From contig NZ_QVON01000002.1 in the NCBI RefSeq assembly GCF_003426735.1, positions 434,001 to 498,000 of the forward strand: a stretch of 64,000 nucleotides of DNA. The letters run 5' to 3'. The translations under genes and the position numbers were made by a program. Position 1 is the stretch's first letter. Each line of letters opens with the position of its first letter. Below the pieces are notes generated by a model, which did no database searches, was not told where the DNA came from, and saw nothing but the letters and a program-made list of their open reading frames with translations. Positions 27,515-35,753 of this stretch are shown here, one piece after another. Source of the stretch: Arenibacter sp. P308M17 (GTDB lineage: Bacteria; Bacteroidota; Bacteroidia; Flavobacteriales; Flavobacteriaceae).

Positions 27515-27638
27515 AATATCCCCCGGAACTGCCCGAAATGATAGTTCTGACCCCCACGGAATTCACGGGGCGGACTCCCCAAAGGAGAGATGAACCCGTC
27601 CAAACGGATACGAGCGGGCTTCGGGGAATTATTTAAAT
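27511..27638. repeat. GC-rich inverted-repeat element between the Lrp/AsnC and DinB genes
   Basis: Left arm from ATTTAATATCCCCC through GCCCG (27511-27535) and right arm from CGGGCTTCGGGG through ATTTAAAT (27615-27638) pair imperfectly over about 24 bases. The interior contains further short stems (CTCC with GGAG near 27575-27588, ACCCGTCC near 27595) and is clearly richer in GC than the surrounding DNA. No open frame of note. It may be a non-autonomous mobile element or a structured RNA. Confidence 0.45.
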
Positions 27639-27689
27639 TAAAACAGGGGAGGTTTTATTATCCCAGAGAAAACCATTATTATTCACAAA

Positions 27690-28211
27690 ATGAAAAAATC
27701 CAATTTATCCAAAGAGGTCTACGATACCTTTTATGGAACTTACTTATCCGTATTGGACGATAGCGAATTAATGGCCGAATTGGCCAATGGCAAAACTGAA
27801 TTTGCAAAATTTATCAGGAACATTCCAGAAGAAAAATTGCATAGTTCATATGCCCTGGGCAAATGGACCATTGCGGAAGTGATTTTACATATTATTGATG
27901 CAGAACGTGTTTTTCAATATAGGGCCCTGCGATTCCTGAGAAACGACAAAACACCTTTGCCCGGTTTTGACCAGGATCTATTCGTAACACATTCCAATGC
28001 CAATACCAGGGACAAGGATGGCCTTATTAACGAGTTTAATGCCGTAAGGGAAGCTTCCATATCCCTTTTCCTTAATTTGGACAATGAGGATCTTGTCCGT
28101 TCCGGAATTGCCAGTAATATTGAATGGACCGTGGGGACGCTGGGATTTGTTATCTGCGGCCATCTAAAACACCATCAACGGATTATAGTCTCCAAATACC
28201 TGCAGGCCTAA
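27690..28211 (+). CDS. DinB family protein
   Basis: Four-helix-bundle DinB/YfiT-like protein, 173 residues, usually a metal-dependent hydrolase or thiol transferase of unknown substrate. The likely metal-binding His residues are in the first helix region (ILHIIDAERVFQYR, about residues 66-79) and near the C-terminus (GHLKHHQRIIV, about 157-167). The LGKWTIAEVILHI motif is typical. Its last 3 bases overlap the end of the convergent minus-strand gene. Confidence 0.88.
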   Translation: MKKSNLSKEVYDTFYGTYLSVLDDSELMAELANGKTEFAKFIRNIPEEKLHSSYALGKWTIAEVILHIIDAERVFQYRALRFLRNDKTPLPGFDQDLFVTHSNANTRDKDGLINEFNAVREASISLFLNLDNEDLVRSGIASNIEWTVGTLGFVICGHLKHHQRIIVSKYLQA

Positions 28212-28534
28212 TCCAAATTGGATTCATCTTCTTCCTGGTTTAATTCGAGTTCCATTTCATCTGAAGGCAATTCATATGTTTCGGATTCTGGCCGATCTTC
28301 CAGTTCCTTTTCCATATTCTCCTCAAAATTTGAAATAAAACTGGCTAAACTCTTACTGATCTTAACGAGATAAATGGTATCCTCCGTTTTTACTTCCACA
28401 GCTTCAATAATTTCACCATGGATGCCTTTGAACATAATAATATCCTCATCGCCATAACCATGTGGATACATTTCTATTAATAGCGCGGCCACTTCATGGC
28501 CCAATTTTTTGTAATCTACAAGTTTACGTAGCAT
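28208..28534 (-). CDS. Conserved flavobacterial hypothetical protein, acidic C-terminus
   Basis: No function known to me. 108 residues: an N-terminal part (MLRKLVDYKKLGHEVAALL, then HGYGDEDIIMF, and IIEAVEVKTEDTIYLVKIS) looks like a small alpha/beta fold, followed by a strongly acidic tail (ELPSDEMELELNQEEDES). Cytoplasmic. The gene overlaps the stop codon of dinB tail to tail and precedes aroB on the minus strand's downstream side; proteins of this form are common in the family Flavobacteriaceae. Confidence 0.7.
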   Translation of the reverse strand: MLRKLVDYKKLGHEVAALLIEMYPHGYGDEDIIMFKGIHGEIIEAVEVKTEDTIYLVKISKSLASFISNFEENMEKELEDRPESETYELPSDEMELELNQEEDESNLD

Positions 28535-28650
28535 AGCAGTTGGGTTTTCCCAAAAAATAAGGGCGGTTATTTATACTACCTAAACTATGTAATTTTACAA
28601 GACAACTATATTAAGAGTTGCAAAAGCAACAATATTAGTATATGTAGCCT

Positions 28651-29712
28651 TTATTCTGCGTAGTAAGCAAAGGCTTCTTCCAATAGATCCGGTGCTACTT
28701 TTATATCTATAACCGGTTCGCCTATTTTTTTCAACAGAACAAAATTGATATTGCCATGGGAGTTTTTCTTGTCAAACTTCAACAAGCTAAGAATGGTATC
28801 GATATCCTTTTTTTCAAAATCCACTTTTTTGTACCTCCCTAGAAAGGTGGCCTTGATATCTTTCAGGGCATCCCTGTTCAATCCCGTCAATTTATGGGAA
28901 AGATATCCTTCCAGTATCATCCCTATGGCAATGGCCTCGCCATGTAAAAGCAGTTCGTGCTCCTTACTTTCCAAAAAATAGGATTCCACGGCATGCCCCA
29001 AGGTATGTCCGTAATTTAGGATTTTTCTTAGATGCTGTTCGGTGGGATCCCGTTGTACCACCTCATTTTTTATGGCCACCGACCTAAGGATGTATTCGTC
29101 CAAATTGTCAAAACCTGTAATGGCCTTTAAGGTCTCCCAGTAGGCAGCGTCCACAATAAGGCCGTGTTTTAGCATTTCGGCATAGCCACTGTTCAATTGC
29201 CTTTGGTTCAGCGTATTCAGGAAATCGGTATCCACCACCACTATTTGGGGTTGATTGATAACCCCTATCTGGTTCTTTAAGGGACCAAGATCAACTCCGG
29301 TCTTTCCCCCAACGGAAGCATCCACCATAGACAAGAGGGTAGTGGGTACATTGATAAAATCGATCCCCCTTTTAAAACAGGAAGCTACAAAACCTCCAAG
29401 ATCTGTAACCACGCCACCGCCAAGGTTTATCATTGCACTTTTTCTGTCCGCATCCAACTCGGACAAAACTTCCCAAACCTGCGTACAGGTTCCTATATTT
29501 TTATTGATTTCGCCTTCTTCTATTTCTACAATTTCGAAATCGTATTCCCCTTCAATTTTGGACATAAAAATAGGCAGACAGCAATTATGGGTATTTTCAT
29601 CTACCAGAATGAATATTTTGGAGTAATTGGATTTTGCCAAGTGGCCATTGAGGGCCACATAGGCCTTTTCATTAAAATGAACAGCGTAGGAGGGTGTCGT
29701 AATAGAATTCAT
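28651..29712 (-). CDS. aroB: 3-dehydroquinate synthase
   Basis: Second enzyme of the shikimate pathway, making 3-dehydroquinate from DAHP; NAD+- and zinc-dependent. NAD-binding NLGGGVVTDLGGFVAS and the following FKRGIDFINVPTTLLSMVDASVGGKTGVD are diagnostic; zinc ligands lie in GYAEMLKHG, HTLGHA and HGEAIA. 353 residues is full length with an ATG start. Convergent neighbours on the left, divergent from the proline dehydrogenase gene on the right. Confidence 0.96.
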   Translation of the reverse strand: MNSITTPSYAVHFNEKAYVALNGHLAKSNYSKIFILVDENTHNCCLPIFMSKIEGEYDFEIVEIEEGEINKNIGTCTQVWEVLSELDADRKSAMINLGGGVVTDLGGFVASCFKRGIDFINVPTTLLSMVDASVGGKTGVDLGPLKNQIGVINQPQIVVVDTDFLNTLNQRQLNSGYAEMLKHGLIVDAAYWETLKAITGFDNLDEYILRSVAIKNEVVQRDPTEQHLRKILNYGHTLGHAVESYFLESKEHELLLHGEAIAIGMILEGYLSHKLTGLNRDALKDIKATFLGRYKKVDFEKKDIDTILSLLKFDKKNSHGNINFVLLKKIGEPVIDIKVAPDLLEEAFAYYAE

Positions 29713-29774
29713 TATTGATTTATTTACGGCAAAATAAACATTATTTTATCTGATAGGAATATAAAATCTGTACT

Positions 29775-29782
29775 TATATTTG
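29775..29782 (+). promoter_or_regulatory. -7 box of the proline dehydrogenase gene
   Basis: TATATTTG, an exact TAnnTTTG match 22 bases before the ATG. The -33 region is poor. Confidence 0.5.
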
Positions 29783-29804
29783 AATCCTTAACAAAATCAT
29801 AGGA

Positions 29805-30971
29805 ATGAAGGAAATTTTTGAGGATACGGCAACGGCGTTTACACTTAAAACCGACTCAGAATTGGAAAGGGCATATTTTTTATTCAAACTCATTGCAAAC
29901 GAACCCCTGGTCAAAATAGGCACTGCAGTTACCAACTTTGCCCTAAAGGCACACTTGCCCGTGGAAAAGCTTATCAGGGCCAGTGTTTTTGACCATTTCT
30001 GCGGCGGGGTAAACGAGGAAGAGTGTTTAGTGGTTGCCGATAAAATGTATGAAAAGGGGGTAAGTACTATTTTGGATTATTCCGTGGAAGGGCAGGAGGT
30101 GGAAAATCAGCTGGATTCCTGTTATGAAAAAGCATTGAAAACCATTGATTTTGTTAGAGAGAATGCGGCCATACCCTTTATAGTATTCAAGCCCACCGGT
30201 TTTGGACGGTTTAAACTTTACCAAAAGATAACGGAGGGGGATCGACTCACCAAAGAGGAGAAGGAAGAATGGCAACGGGTGGTGAACAGGTACGACAAGG
30301 TGTGCAAAAAAGCGCATGACTTGGAGGTTTCCATATTGATAGATAGTGAGGAAAGCTGGATGCAGGGGGCAGCGGATGGGCTAGCCGAAACCATGATGCG
30401 TAAATACAACCAAAAAAAAGCCATTGTCTTCAACACCCTGCAAACCTACAGATGGGACCGGTTGGATTATCTAAAAAGACTGCATAAGGACGCTTTAAAA
30501 AACAATTATTACATTGGAATGAAAGTAGTCCGTGGGGCCTATATGGAAAAAGAAAACGATAGGGCCGGGGAAAAAGGGTATCCATCCCCGATCTGTGCCT
30601 CCAAACAGCTTACCGACGAAAATTTTGATAATGTAGTGGCCTATATGGTAGACCATTTGGATACCATGTCCCTCTTCGCAGGAACCCACAATGAAACAAG
30701 CAGCTACCGTTTGATGGAACTTATGGCTGCCAGAAATATTGATCGCAACGACCCCAGAATTTGGTTTGGACAACTTTATGGCATGAGCGACCATATTTCC
30801 TTTAATCTGGCAAAAGAAGGGTATAATGTAGCCAAATACCTGCCTTTTGGACCGGTAAAGGACGTTATGCCCTATCTCATAAGACGGGCAGAGGAGAATA
30901 CCTCCGTAGCCGGTCAGACCAGTCGGGAACTCACCTTATTGAAAAAGGAACGGAAGCGAAGAAAAATTTAA
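29805..30971 (+). CDS. Proline dehydrogenase
   Basis: FAD-dependent oxidation of proline to pyrroline-5-carboxylate, first step of proline catabolism. This is the stand-alone enzyme, without the aldehyde dehydrogenase half of PutA. Family marks: SILIDSEESWMQGAADGLAE (barrel and FAD contact), GMKVVRGAYMEKE, AGTHNETSS and the C-terminal YLPFGPVKDVMPYLIRRAEENTSV with the substrate-binding Arg pair. 388 residues. Tail of the gene overlaps the end of the convergent DUF4258-like gene by 4 bases. Confidence 0.94.
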   Translation: MKEIFEDTATAFTLKTDSELERAYFLFKLIANEPLVKIGTAVTNFALKAHLPVEKLIRASVFDHFCGGVNEEECLVVADKMYEKGVSTILDYSVEGQEVENQLDSCYEKALKTIDFVRENAAIPFIVFKPTGFGRFKLYQKITEGDRLTKEEKEEWQRVVNRYDKVCKKAHDLEVSILIDSEESWMQGAADGLAETMMRKYNQKKAIVFNTLQTYRWDRLDYLKRLHKDALKNNYYIGMKVVRGAYMEKENDRAGEKGYPSPICASKQLTDENFDNVVAYMVDHLDTMSLFAGTHNETSSYRLMELMAARNIDRNDPRIWFGQLYGMSDHISFNLAKEGYNVAKYLPFGPVKDVMPYLIRRAEENTSVAGQTSRELTLLKKERKRRKI

Positions 30972-31348
30972 AAGATTACACGTTCTATGACGGCCTTTTC
31001 GGAACAATTATTTACTTTCAAGATGGCCGCCCTATCTTTCACAAAACCCTCTATATAATAGGTTTTGCAAGGACTGGTCTTGGTTTCGCTCTTGCCGAAG
31101 TCCACATCCCCACTATGTAAAAAACTATTTATATCGGTACTGTCCAATTCCTTTGCGCGGATCATTTGCCCTATGGCGTCCGAATAGGAAATTTGCTTGG
31201 TCCTGATATCCTTTAACGTCCTGCAATTGGGAAAATAGCAGAATTCGGTACCTGTTTCCTCCGATTTTTTCTTTAGGAAAATCGTTAAAAAAACCAGGCC
31301 GATGGATAAACCAAAAAGAAAGAAGCCCAAACGCTTTAAAAAAGCCAT
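30968..31348 (-). CDS. DUF4258-like membrane-anchored protein
   Basis: 126 residues with one N-terminal membrane segment (about 7-25) and a periplasmic or cytoplasmic domain containing FCYFPNCRTLKDIRTKQISYSD, HSGDVDFGKSETK and YYIEGFVKDRAAILKVNNC, with four Cys. I recall such proteins under DUF4258. It starts 3 bases downstream of the alanine dehydrogenase gene on the same strand, so the two are co-transcribed. Confidence 0.7.
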   Translation of the reverse strand: MAFLKRLGFFLFGLSIGLVFLTIFLKKKSEETGTEFCYFPNCRTLKDIRTKQISYSDAIGQMIRAKELDSTDINSFLHSGDVDFGKSETKTSPCKTYYIEGFVKDRAAILKVNNCSEKAVIERVIF

Positions 31349-31351
31349 AAA

Positions 31352-32551
31352 TTAAAAAATAAGAAAATTAATATCGCTGTAGGAGAGGTCGAACCACTCT
31401 CCAACAGATTTATTGGTCAGAATACCGTGATATAGATAAAGGCCGTTGCGCAGCCCCTTATCAAATCGCAGGGCATTTTCAAAACCACCATCTTCCCCGA
31501 TTTTCAGTAAATAGGGGGTGAAGATATTACTTATGGATATGGAGGCCGTTTTTGGATATCTTGAAGGAATATTGGGTACTCCATAATGCAATACCCCATT
31601 TTTCACCTTTATTGGTTGGTCGTGCGTAGTGACCTCACTGGACTCGAAACACCCGCCCATATCGATACTCACATCTATAATTACCGCCCCTTTCTTCATC
31701 TGCTCCATCATGGTGGTGGTTACCACCACAGGGGACCTATCCTTGCCACGGGTGGCGCCAATGGCCACATCACAACGCTTTAAGGCCTTCAACAGGTTTT
31801 TAGGCTGAATGGTAGAAGTGTAAACGGTCTGCCTTAGATTGGTCTGGATACTTCGTAATTTGGTAATGGAATTGTCAAATACCTTTACATTGGCACCGAG
31901 GCCTATGGCCGATCTAGCGGCAAATTCCCCCACAGTGCCCGCGCCAATAATCACCACCTCCACTGGTGGAACCCCACTTATGTTCCCAAACATAAGCCCA
32001 TTGCCCTTGTTGGTGGCTGCCATTATTTCGGAGGCGATCAATACCGAAGATATCCCCGCTATTTCACTAAGGGAGCGTACCGCCGGATATTTTCCGTCAT
32101 CGTCCCTAATATATTCGAAAGCAATGGCAGTTATCCTCTTTTTGGCCAGTTCCTCAAAATACTTCTTACGCTGGGTCTTGATCTGAAGGGCCGAAATGAT
32201 GGTGGATTGCGGGTTGATCAACTGGATCTCCTGCAAGGTAGCAGGCTCTACCTTTAGAATTATAGGGCAGGCAAAAACTTTCTTGGTATCCCTTGTTATT
32301 TCGCCCCCGGCATTGGTATATTCCACATCGGAATAATTGGCTCCATCACCGGCTCCTGATTCAATTAAAATCCTGTGTCCATTGGCCGTGATCGCATTTA
32401 CGGCGTCTGGGGTAAGGCAAATTCTCTTTTCCTGGTATTGGTTTTCCTTTGGAATCCCTATAAAAAGCTCTCCTTTTTGTCTTAGGATTTCCAAAGTTTC
32501 TTCTTGGGGCAGCAATTGCTGCTTACTAAACGGTGAGGAATGTTGGCTCAT
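31352..32551 (-). CDS. ald: Alanine dehydrogenase
   Basis: NAD-dependent oxidative deamination of alanine to pyruvate, or the reverse. Substrate-side N-terminal domain: IGIPKENQYQEKRICLTPDAV and RILIESGAGDGANYSDVEY. The NAD domain shows VVIIGAGTVGEFAARSAIGLGANVKVFDN. C-terminal: GAVIIDVSIDMGGCFESSE and PNIPSRYPKTASISISN. The ATG at 32551 gives 399 residues; a TTG 48 bases upstream is less likely. Some relatives are saccharopine-type or transhydrogenase-like enzymes, but the IDVSIDMGGCFE block fits alanine dehydrogenase. Confidence 0.88.
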   Translation of the reverse strand: MSQHSSPFSKQQLLPQEETLEILRQKGELFIGIPKENQYQEKRICLTPDAVNAITANGHRILIESGAGDGANYSDVEYTNAGGEITRDTKKVFACPIILKVEPATLQEIQLINPQSTIISALQIKTQRKKYFEELAKKRITAIAFEYIRDDDGKYPAVRSLSEIAGISSVLIASEIMAATNKGNGLMFGNISGVPPVEVVIIGAGTVGEFAARSAIGLGANVKVFDNSITKLRSIQTNLRQTVYTSTIQPKNLLKALKRCDVAIGATRGKDRSPVVVTTTMMEQMKKGAVIIDVSIDMGGCFESSEVTTHDQPIKVKNGVLHYGVPNIPSRYPKTASISISNIFTPYLLKIGEDGGFENALRFDKGLRNGLYLYHGILTNKSVGEWFDLSYSDINFLIF

Positions 32552-32608
32552 ATGCTGTAGATCTGTCAGATATATACCGATACGATCGATGCTATCCAAA
32601 AATCAAAA

Positions 32609-33175
32609 TTACAACAATTTTTCTTTTGCCTTTCCGTCTTTTTCAAGACGTTCCCCTTCTTTAAGTTCCTTTTCCTTGTACGCCTTTAATTCCCTGTCCA
32701 TTGCCTCCAGATCAATACCAAGAACATGCTTGTCGAACAACTTTAAACGAATAAAATAAACAAAGGGAATTACCACTGTCATTATGGGCAGCAACCAAAA
32801 TATTTCCACCTCATCTATAAACCGATCCTCATATATTAGGGAAACAACCTGAAAGGTATACATGGCTATTGGAATCAACAATACGTGGTACCACCAATGT
32901 TTACAGGTAAAGAACCAGAGTATCAAGAGCAATAGGGGTACAAATTTGGCCATAAACAGCCACATCACGGTAATGATACTCAACTGATATTTACTTTCAT
33001 AGGTAAAAAAGTAAAGGTCCAATGTACTACCGGAAGGGAAAAATTTATACGAATAAAATAGTAAGGGGGTCAAAGCGATCATAACCGCTACAATACTTCC
33101 AAATAGTAGACTTCTCGACTTTTTGGTTTTATTGCTTTGGTCCTGATTGCGGAACGGTTTGAACATTTTTAACAA
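32609..33175 (-). CDS. Uncharacterised membrane protein with four membrane segments
   Basis: 188 residues, no family recognised. Hydrophobic segments at about 24-43, 68-89, 94-108 and 122-145, then a cytoplasmic charged tail (DLEAMDRELKAYKEKELKEGERLEKDG) likely to form a coiled coil. Codon use and base composition match the neighbours. It starts on the same strand as, and 57 bases before, the alanine dehydrogenase gene and may be its operon partner. Confidence 0.65.
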   Translation of the reverse strand: MLKMFKPFRNQDQSNKTKKSRSLLFGSIVAVMIALTPLLFYSYKFFPSGSTLDLYFFTYESKYQLSIITVMWLFMAKFVPLLLLILWFFTCKHWWYHVLLIPIAMYTFQVVSLIYEDRFIDEVEIFWLLPIMTVVIPFVYFIRLKLFDKHVLGIDLEAMDRELKAYKEKELKEGERLEKDGKAKEKLL

Positions 33176-33202
33176 TTGGGCAATTATTTTACCCTATTAT
33201 AA

Positions 33203-33237
33203 CAAAAAAAATGGGCTTCTAGTATATAAAAGCCCAT
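33203..33237 (-). terminator. Rho-independent terminator after the small lipoprotein gene
   Basis: On the minus strand ATGGGCTT and AAGCCCAT (33230-33237 and 33211-33218) form an 8-bp stem followed directly by eight T residues. It lies 20 bases past the stop codon. Confidence 0.85.
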
Positions 33238-33257
33238 CTAATTAGGTAAAGTAGGTC

Positions 33258-33446
33258 TTAACCGTTCTTCGGTACTTTAACCTTTAAAATGTCAATACCG
33301 TTCGCCGGTACCTTGATTTTTAATATATCGATATTCTGTTCATATAATGAATCATCTTCAGCGGTGTTGCTAGTGGTACAGGAGAAGCTCATTAATGAAA
33401 TACATGCCGCAAGAGCAAAACCTAGGGATTTTTTTTTAATGTTCAT
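33258..33446 (-). CDS. Small lipoprotein with two tandem 12-residue repeats
   Basis: A 62-residue product from the ATG at 33446; a longer frame starting at 33560 would put a non-signal extension in front. N-terminal signal MNIKKKSLGFALAACISLMS is followed by a lipobox-like SFSC (Cys23) and then TTSNTAEDDS. The last 25 residues are two near-identical copies: NIDILKIKVPANG and GIDILKVKVPKNG. The function is unknown; the repeat pattern hIDILKhKVPxNG may be a binding or assembly element. Three direct repeats upstream and a strong terminator downstream show it is a separate, regulated unit. Confidence 0.75.
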   Translation of the reverse strand: MNIKKKSLGFALAACISLMSFSCTTSNTAEDDSLYEQNIDILKIKVPANGIDILKVKVPKNG

Positions 33447-33517
33447 GGTTTTAAATTTTAAGTTCGATAAAGGGTTCAACACAAAAACAAAAATATTAAA
33501 AAAAACCACATGGTCTG

Positions 33518-33571
33518 TATTACATCGATAAAAATGCATATTACATCGATTAAACCACACATTTCATCGAA
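33518..33571 (-). promoter_or_regulatory. Three direct repeats with a 21-bp period, LytTR-like operator
   Basis: TATTACATCGAT at 33518-33529 and 33539-33550, and CATTTCATCGAA at 33560-33571; start points are exactly 21 bases apart. This lies 72-125 bases before the lipoprotein ATG. Direct repeats of about 9 bases with 12-base spacers are the pattern bound by LytTR response regulators. Confidence 0.55.
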
Positions 33572-33678
33572 ATTAATACGCCTTGCCCCCAAATCTTCAA
33601 TTTTAAGGTAGCCTCATGAAATTCAGGAAACGGTGTTGGGTTTAATTGGATTTGAAAGATTGAACAAAAAAGTAGCAA

Positions 33679-34089
33679 CTATATAATTGAAAGTTGCCTG
33701 GTTTTTTCATCCAGTACTTCAATTCTAATTTCGGTTCTTGTAGGAGGAAGCAGCCCTTCAATTTTTTCCGGCCACTCCATAAAAATCCATGTATCCCTGC
33801 CGAGGTATTCTTCCAGCCCAAGGTCCCAGGCCTCGGATTCATCGTTCAAACGGTAAAAATCAAAATGATACCCCAACAGCTCCCCATTATCCTTATGGTA
33901 TTCGTTTACAATACCAAAAGTGGGACTGCTTGTGCTGCTGCCACCTCCCAATTCCTTCACCAAGGCTTTTATCAGGGTGGTCTTCCCGGCCCCCATCTCC
34001 CCATAAAAACAGAGCGATTTTGAGGAAACCTTGGCAATCAATTGTTGGGCCACATCGGATATTTGGGAAATATTATAGGAAATAGTCAT
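33679..34089 (-). CDS. tsaE: tRNA threonylcarbamoyladenosine biosynthesis ATPase TsaE
   Basis: P-loop ATPase needed with TsaB and TsaD to make t6A37 in tRNAs reading ANN codons. Walker A GEMGAGKTTL at residues 30-39; SSPTFGIVNEY (switch I-like) and HFDFYRLNDESEAWDLGLEEYL (metal and nucleotide contacts) are typical. 136 residues. porX lies directly upstream on the same strand, 82 bases away. Confidence 0.93.
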   Translation of the reverse strand: MTISYNISQISDVAQQLIAKVSSKSLCFYGEMGAGKTTLIKALVKELGGGSSTSSPTFGIVNEYHKDNGELLGYHFDFYRLNDESEAWDLGLEEYLGRDTWIFMEWPEKIEGLLPPTRTEIRIEVLDEKTRQLSII

Positions 34090-34171
34090 TTTATTGCTTT
34101 AAAATATGCGCAATTTAAATCCTATTCCCCATTTATTAAAATTCAAGTTTATTTTGGCCTTGGAAAATATC

Positions 34172-35716
34172 TCACCTAGGTTCCAAAACTACAAATGGAA
34201 TTATCATTTCCTCCATGGAAACCCCGCCATGCTGATACGTATTCCTGTAATAGCCCACATAGTGGTTGTAATTGTTGGGATAGGCAAAAAACAGGTCATT
34301 TTTGGCAAATATGTACGAACTGCTGACATTTATATTGGGCAGGAATATTTTTTTCGGATCTTTTGCCTCCAATACGTCCTTTTCCTCATAAGTAAGGCTA
34401 CGTCCCGTTTTGTAGCGGAGGTTAAGGCTCGTTTCCTTATCACCGATTACCTTGGATGGTTGTTTCACATTAATGGTGCCGTGATCCGTAGTAATGATCA
34501 GTTTTAATCCCAGTCCCTGTGCCTGCTGTATAATCTCCAACAAAGGGGAGTTTTTAAACCAACTCTGGGTCAGGGAACGGTAAGCCTTGTCATTGGCGGC
34601 CAATTCCTTCACCACATCCATTTCCGTTTTGGAATGCGAGAGCATATCCACAAAGTTGTACACTATCACGGTAAGATCATTGTCTTTCTGGGATCTAAAA
34701 TTTTGGGAAAGCTGCTTGCCTTGTTTTAAGCTGCTGATTTTATGGTATTCCCACTTTAATTCCAGTCCCAAACGCTTTAGCTGTGCCTCTAAAAACTCGG
34801 CTTCAAACAGATTCTTGCCCCCCTCCTCTGTATCGTTTCTCCACCACTGTGGATATTTTTTCTCCATATCCAATGGCGTAAGCCCAGAGAAAATAGCATT
34901 CCTTGCATATTGGGTGGCCGTTGGCAAAATACTGAAATAGGGTACTTCCTTTCGTTTTCTATAAAAAGAATTTAAAGTGTCCTCAAAAGCCAACCACTGG
35001 TCATAGCGCAAATTATCTATGACCACCAAAAGTGTTTTATGGTCCTTCAACTCTGGTTGCACCAACTGTCCAAAGAGGGTGTGCGACATGATGGGACCGT
35101 CTTTATCGGTAAACCAATTGGGATAATTTTTTTCTACAAATTTTCCAAACTGTTGGTTCGCTTCCGTTTTTTGGGACTCCAATATTTCGAACATTCCGGA
35201 ATCTTCTATTTCCTCCAATCGCAATTCCCAGGAAATCAATTTTCTATATAGTTCCGCCCATTCTTCAAAACAATTTACCATTGCCAATTCCATGGCAATC
35301 TTCCGGAATTCCTGCTGATAGTTGGCGGTAGTCTTTTCCGAGACCAGGCGTGAATGGTCCAGATTCTTTTTTAGGGACAATAAAATTTGATTGGGATTTA
35401 CCGGCTTAATTAAATAATCCGCTATTTTGGAACCGATTGCCTCCTCCATAATCAATTCCTCCTCACTTTTGGTTATCATTACCACTGGAAGGGAATTATT
35501 GATCACCTTTATTTCGTTCAACGTTTCCAAGCCGGAAATACCGGGCATGTTTTCGTCCAAAAAAACTATATCTACATGTGTCTCCTTTAATTCATCCAAT
35601 GCCTCCCTACCGCTGAGACAGGTAATAACCTTATAATTTTTGCCCTCTAAAAATAAGATGTGCGGTTTTAATAAATCTATCTCATCATCTACCCAAAGTA
35701 TTGTTATCTTGTTCAT
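34172..35716 (-). CDS. porX: PorX: response regulator with PglZ domain, type IX secretion regulator
   Basis: Two-part protein that in Porphyromonas and flavobacteria controls the type IX secretion system. Receiver domain at residues 4-120: acidic pair Asp10/Asp11, phospho-acceptor Asp54 in VFLDENMPG, Thr82, Lys104. A helical linker follows, then the alkaline-phosphatase-superfamily PglZ domain from about 225, with Asp234 and Asp239 in VVIDNLRYDQW, LPTATQYARNAIFSG, and TTDHGTINVKQP. 514 residues. Established knowledge: PorX pairs with sensor kinase PorY and the ECF sigma factor SigP. Neither is encoded here. Divergent from the HD-domain gene, near tsaE. Confidence 0.93.
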   Translation of the reverse strand: MNKITILWVDDEIDLLKPHILFLEGKNYKVITCLSGREALDELKETHVDIVFLDENMPGISGLETLNEIKVINNSLPVVMITKSEEELIMEEAIGSKIADYLIKPVNPNQILLSLKKNLDHSRLVSEKTTANYQQEFRKIAMELAMVNCFEEWAELYRKLISWELRLEEIEDSGMFEILESQKTEANQQFGKFVEKNYPNWFTDKDGPIMSHTLFGQLVQPELKDHKTLLVVIDNLRYDQWLAFEDTLNSFYRKRKEVPYFSILPTATQYARNAIFSGLTPLDMEKKYPQWWRNDTEEGGKNLFEAEFLEAQLKRLGLELKWEYHKISSLKQGKQLSQNFRSQKDNDLTVIVYNFVDMLSHSKTEMDVVKELAANDKAYRSLTQSWFKNSPLLEIIQQAQGLGLKLIITTDHGTINVKQPSKVIGDKETSLNLRYKTGRSLTYEEKDVLEAKDPKKIFLPNINVSSSYIFAKNDLFFAYPNNYNHYVGYYRNTYQHGGVSMEEMIIPFVVLEPR

Positions 35717-35732
35717 TTAGTCCTTATATTTG
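35701..35732 (+). promoter_or_regulatory. Promoter of the HD-domain gene
   Basis: TTG at 35701-35703 and TATATTTG at 35725-35732 are 21 bases apart. Transcription would start near 35739, giving a leader of about 15 bases to the TTG start codon at 35754. The -33 part overlaps the start of porX. Confidence 0.55.
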
Positions 35733-35753
35733 TATGCGTAAAGAATTCTGGTT

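Noticed and set aside
32337-32759. 140-codon plus-strand frame opposite the alanine dehydrogenase and membrane protein genes
   Set aside because: Antisense shadow with a Ser/Phe-rich composition and no conserved motif.
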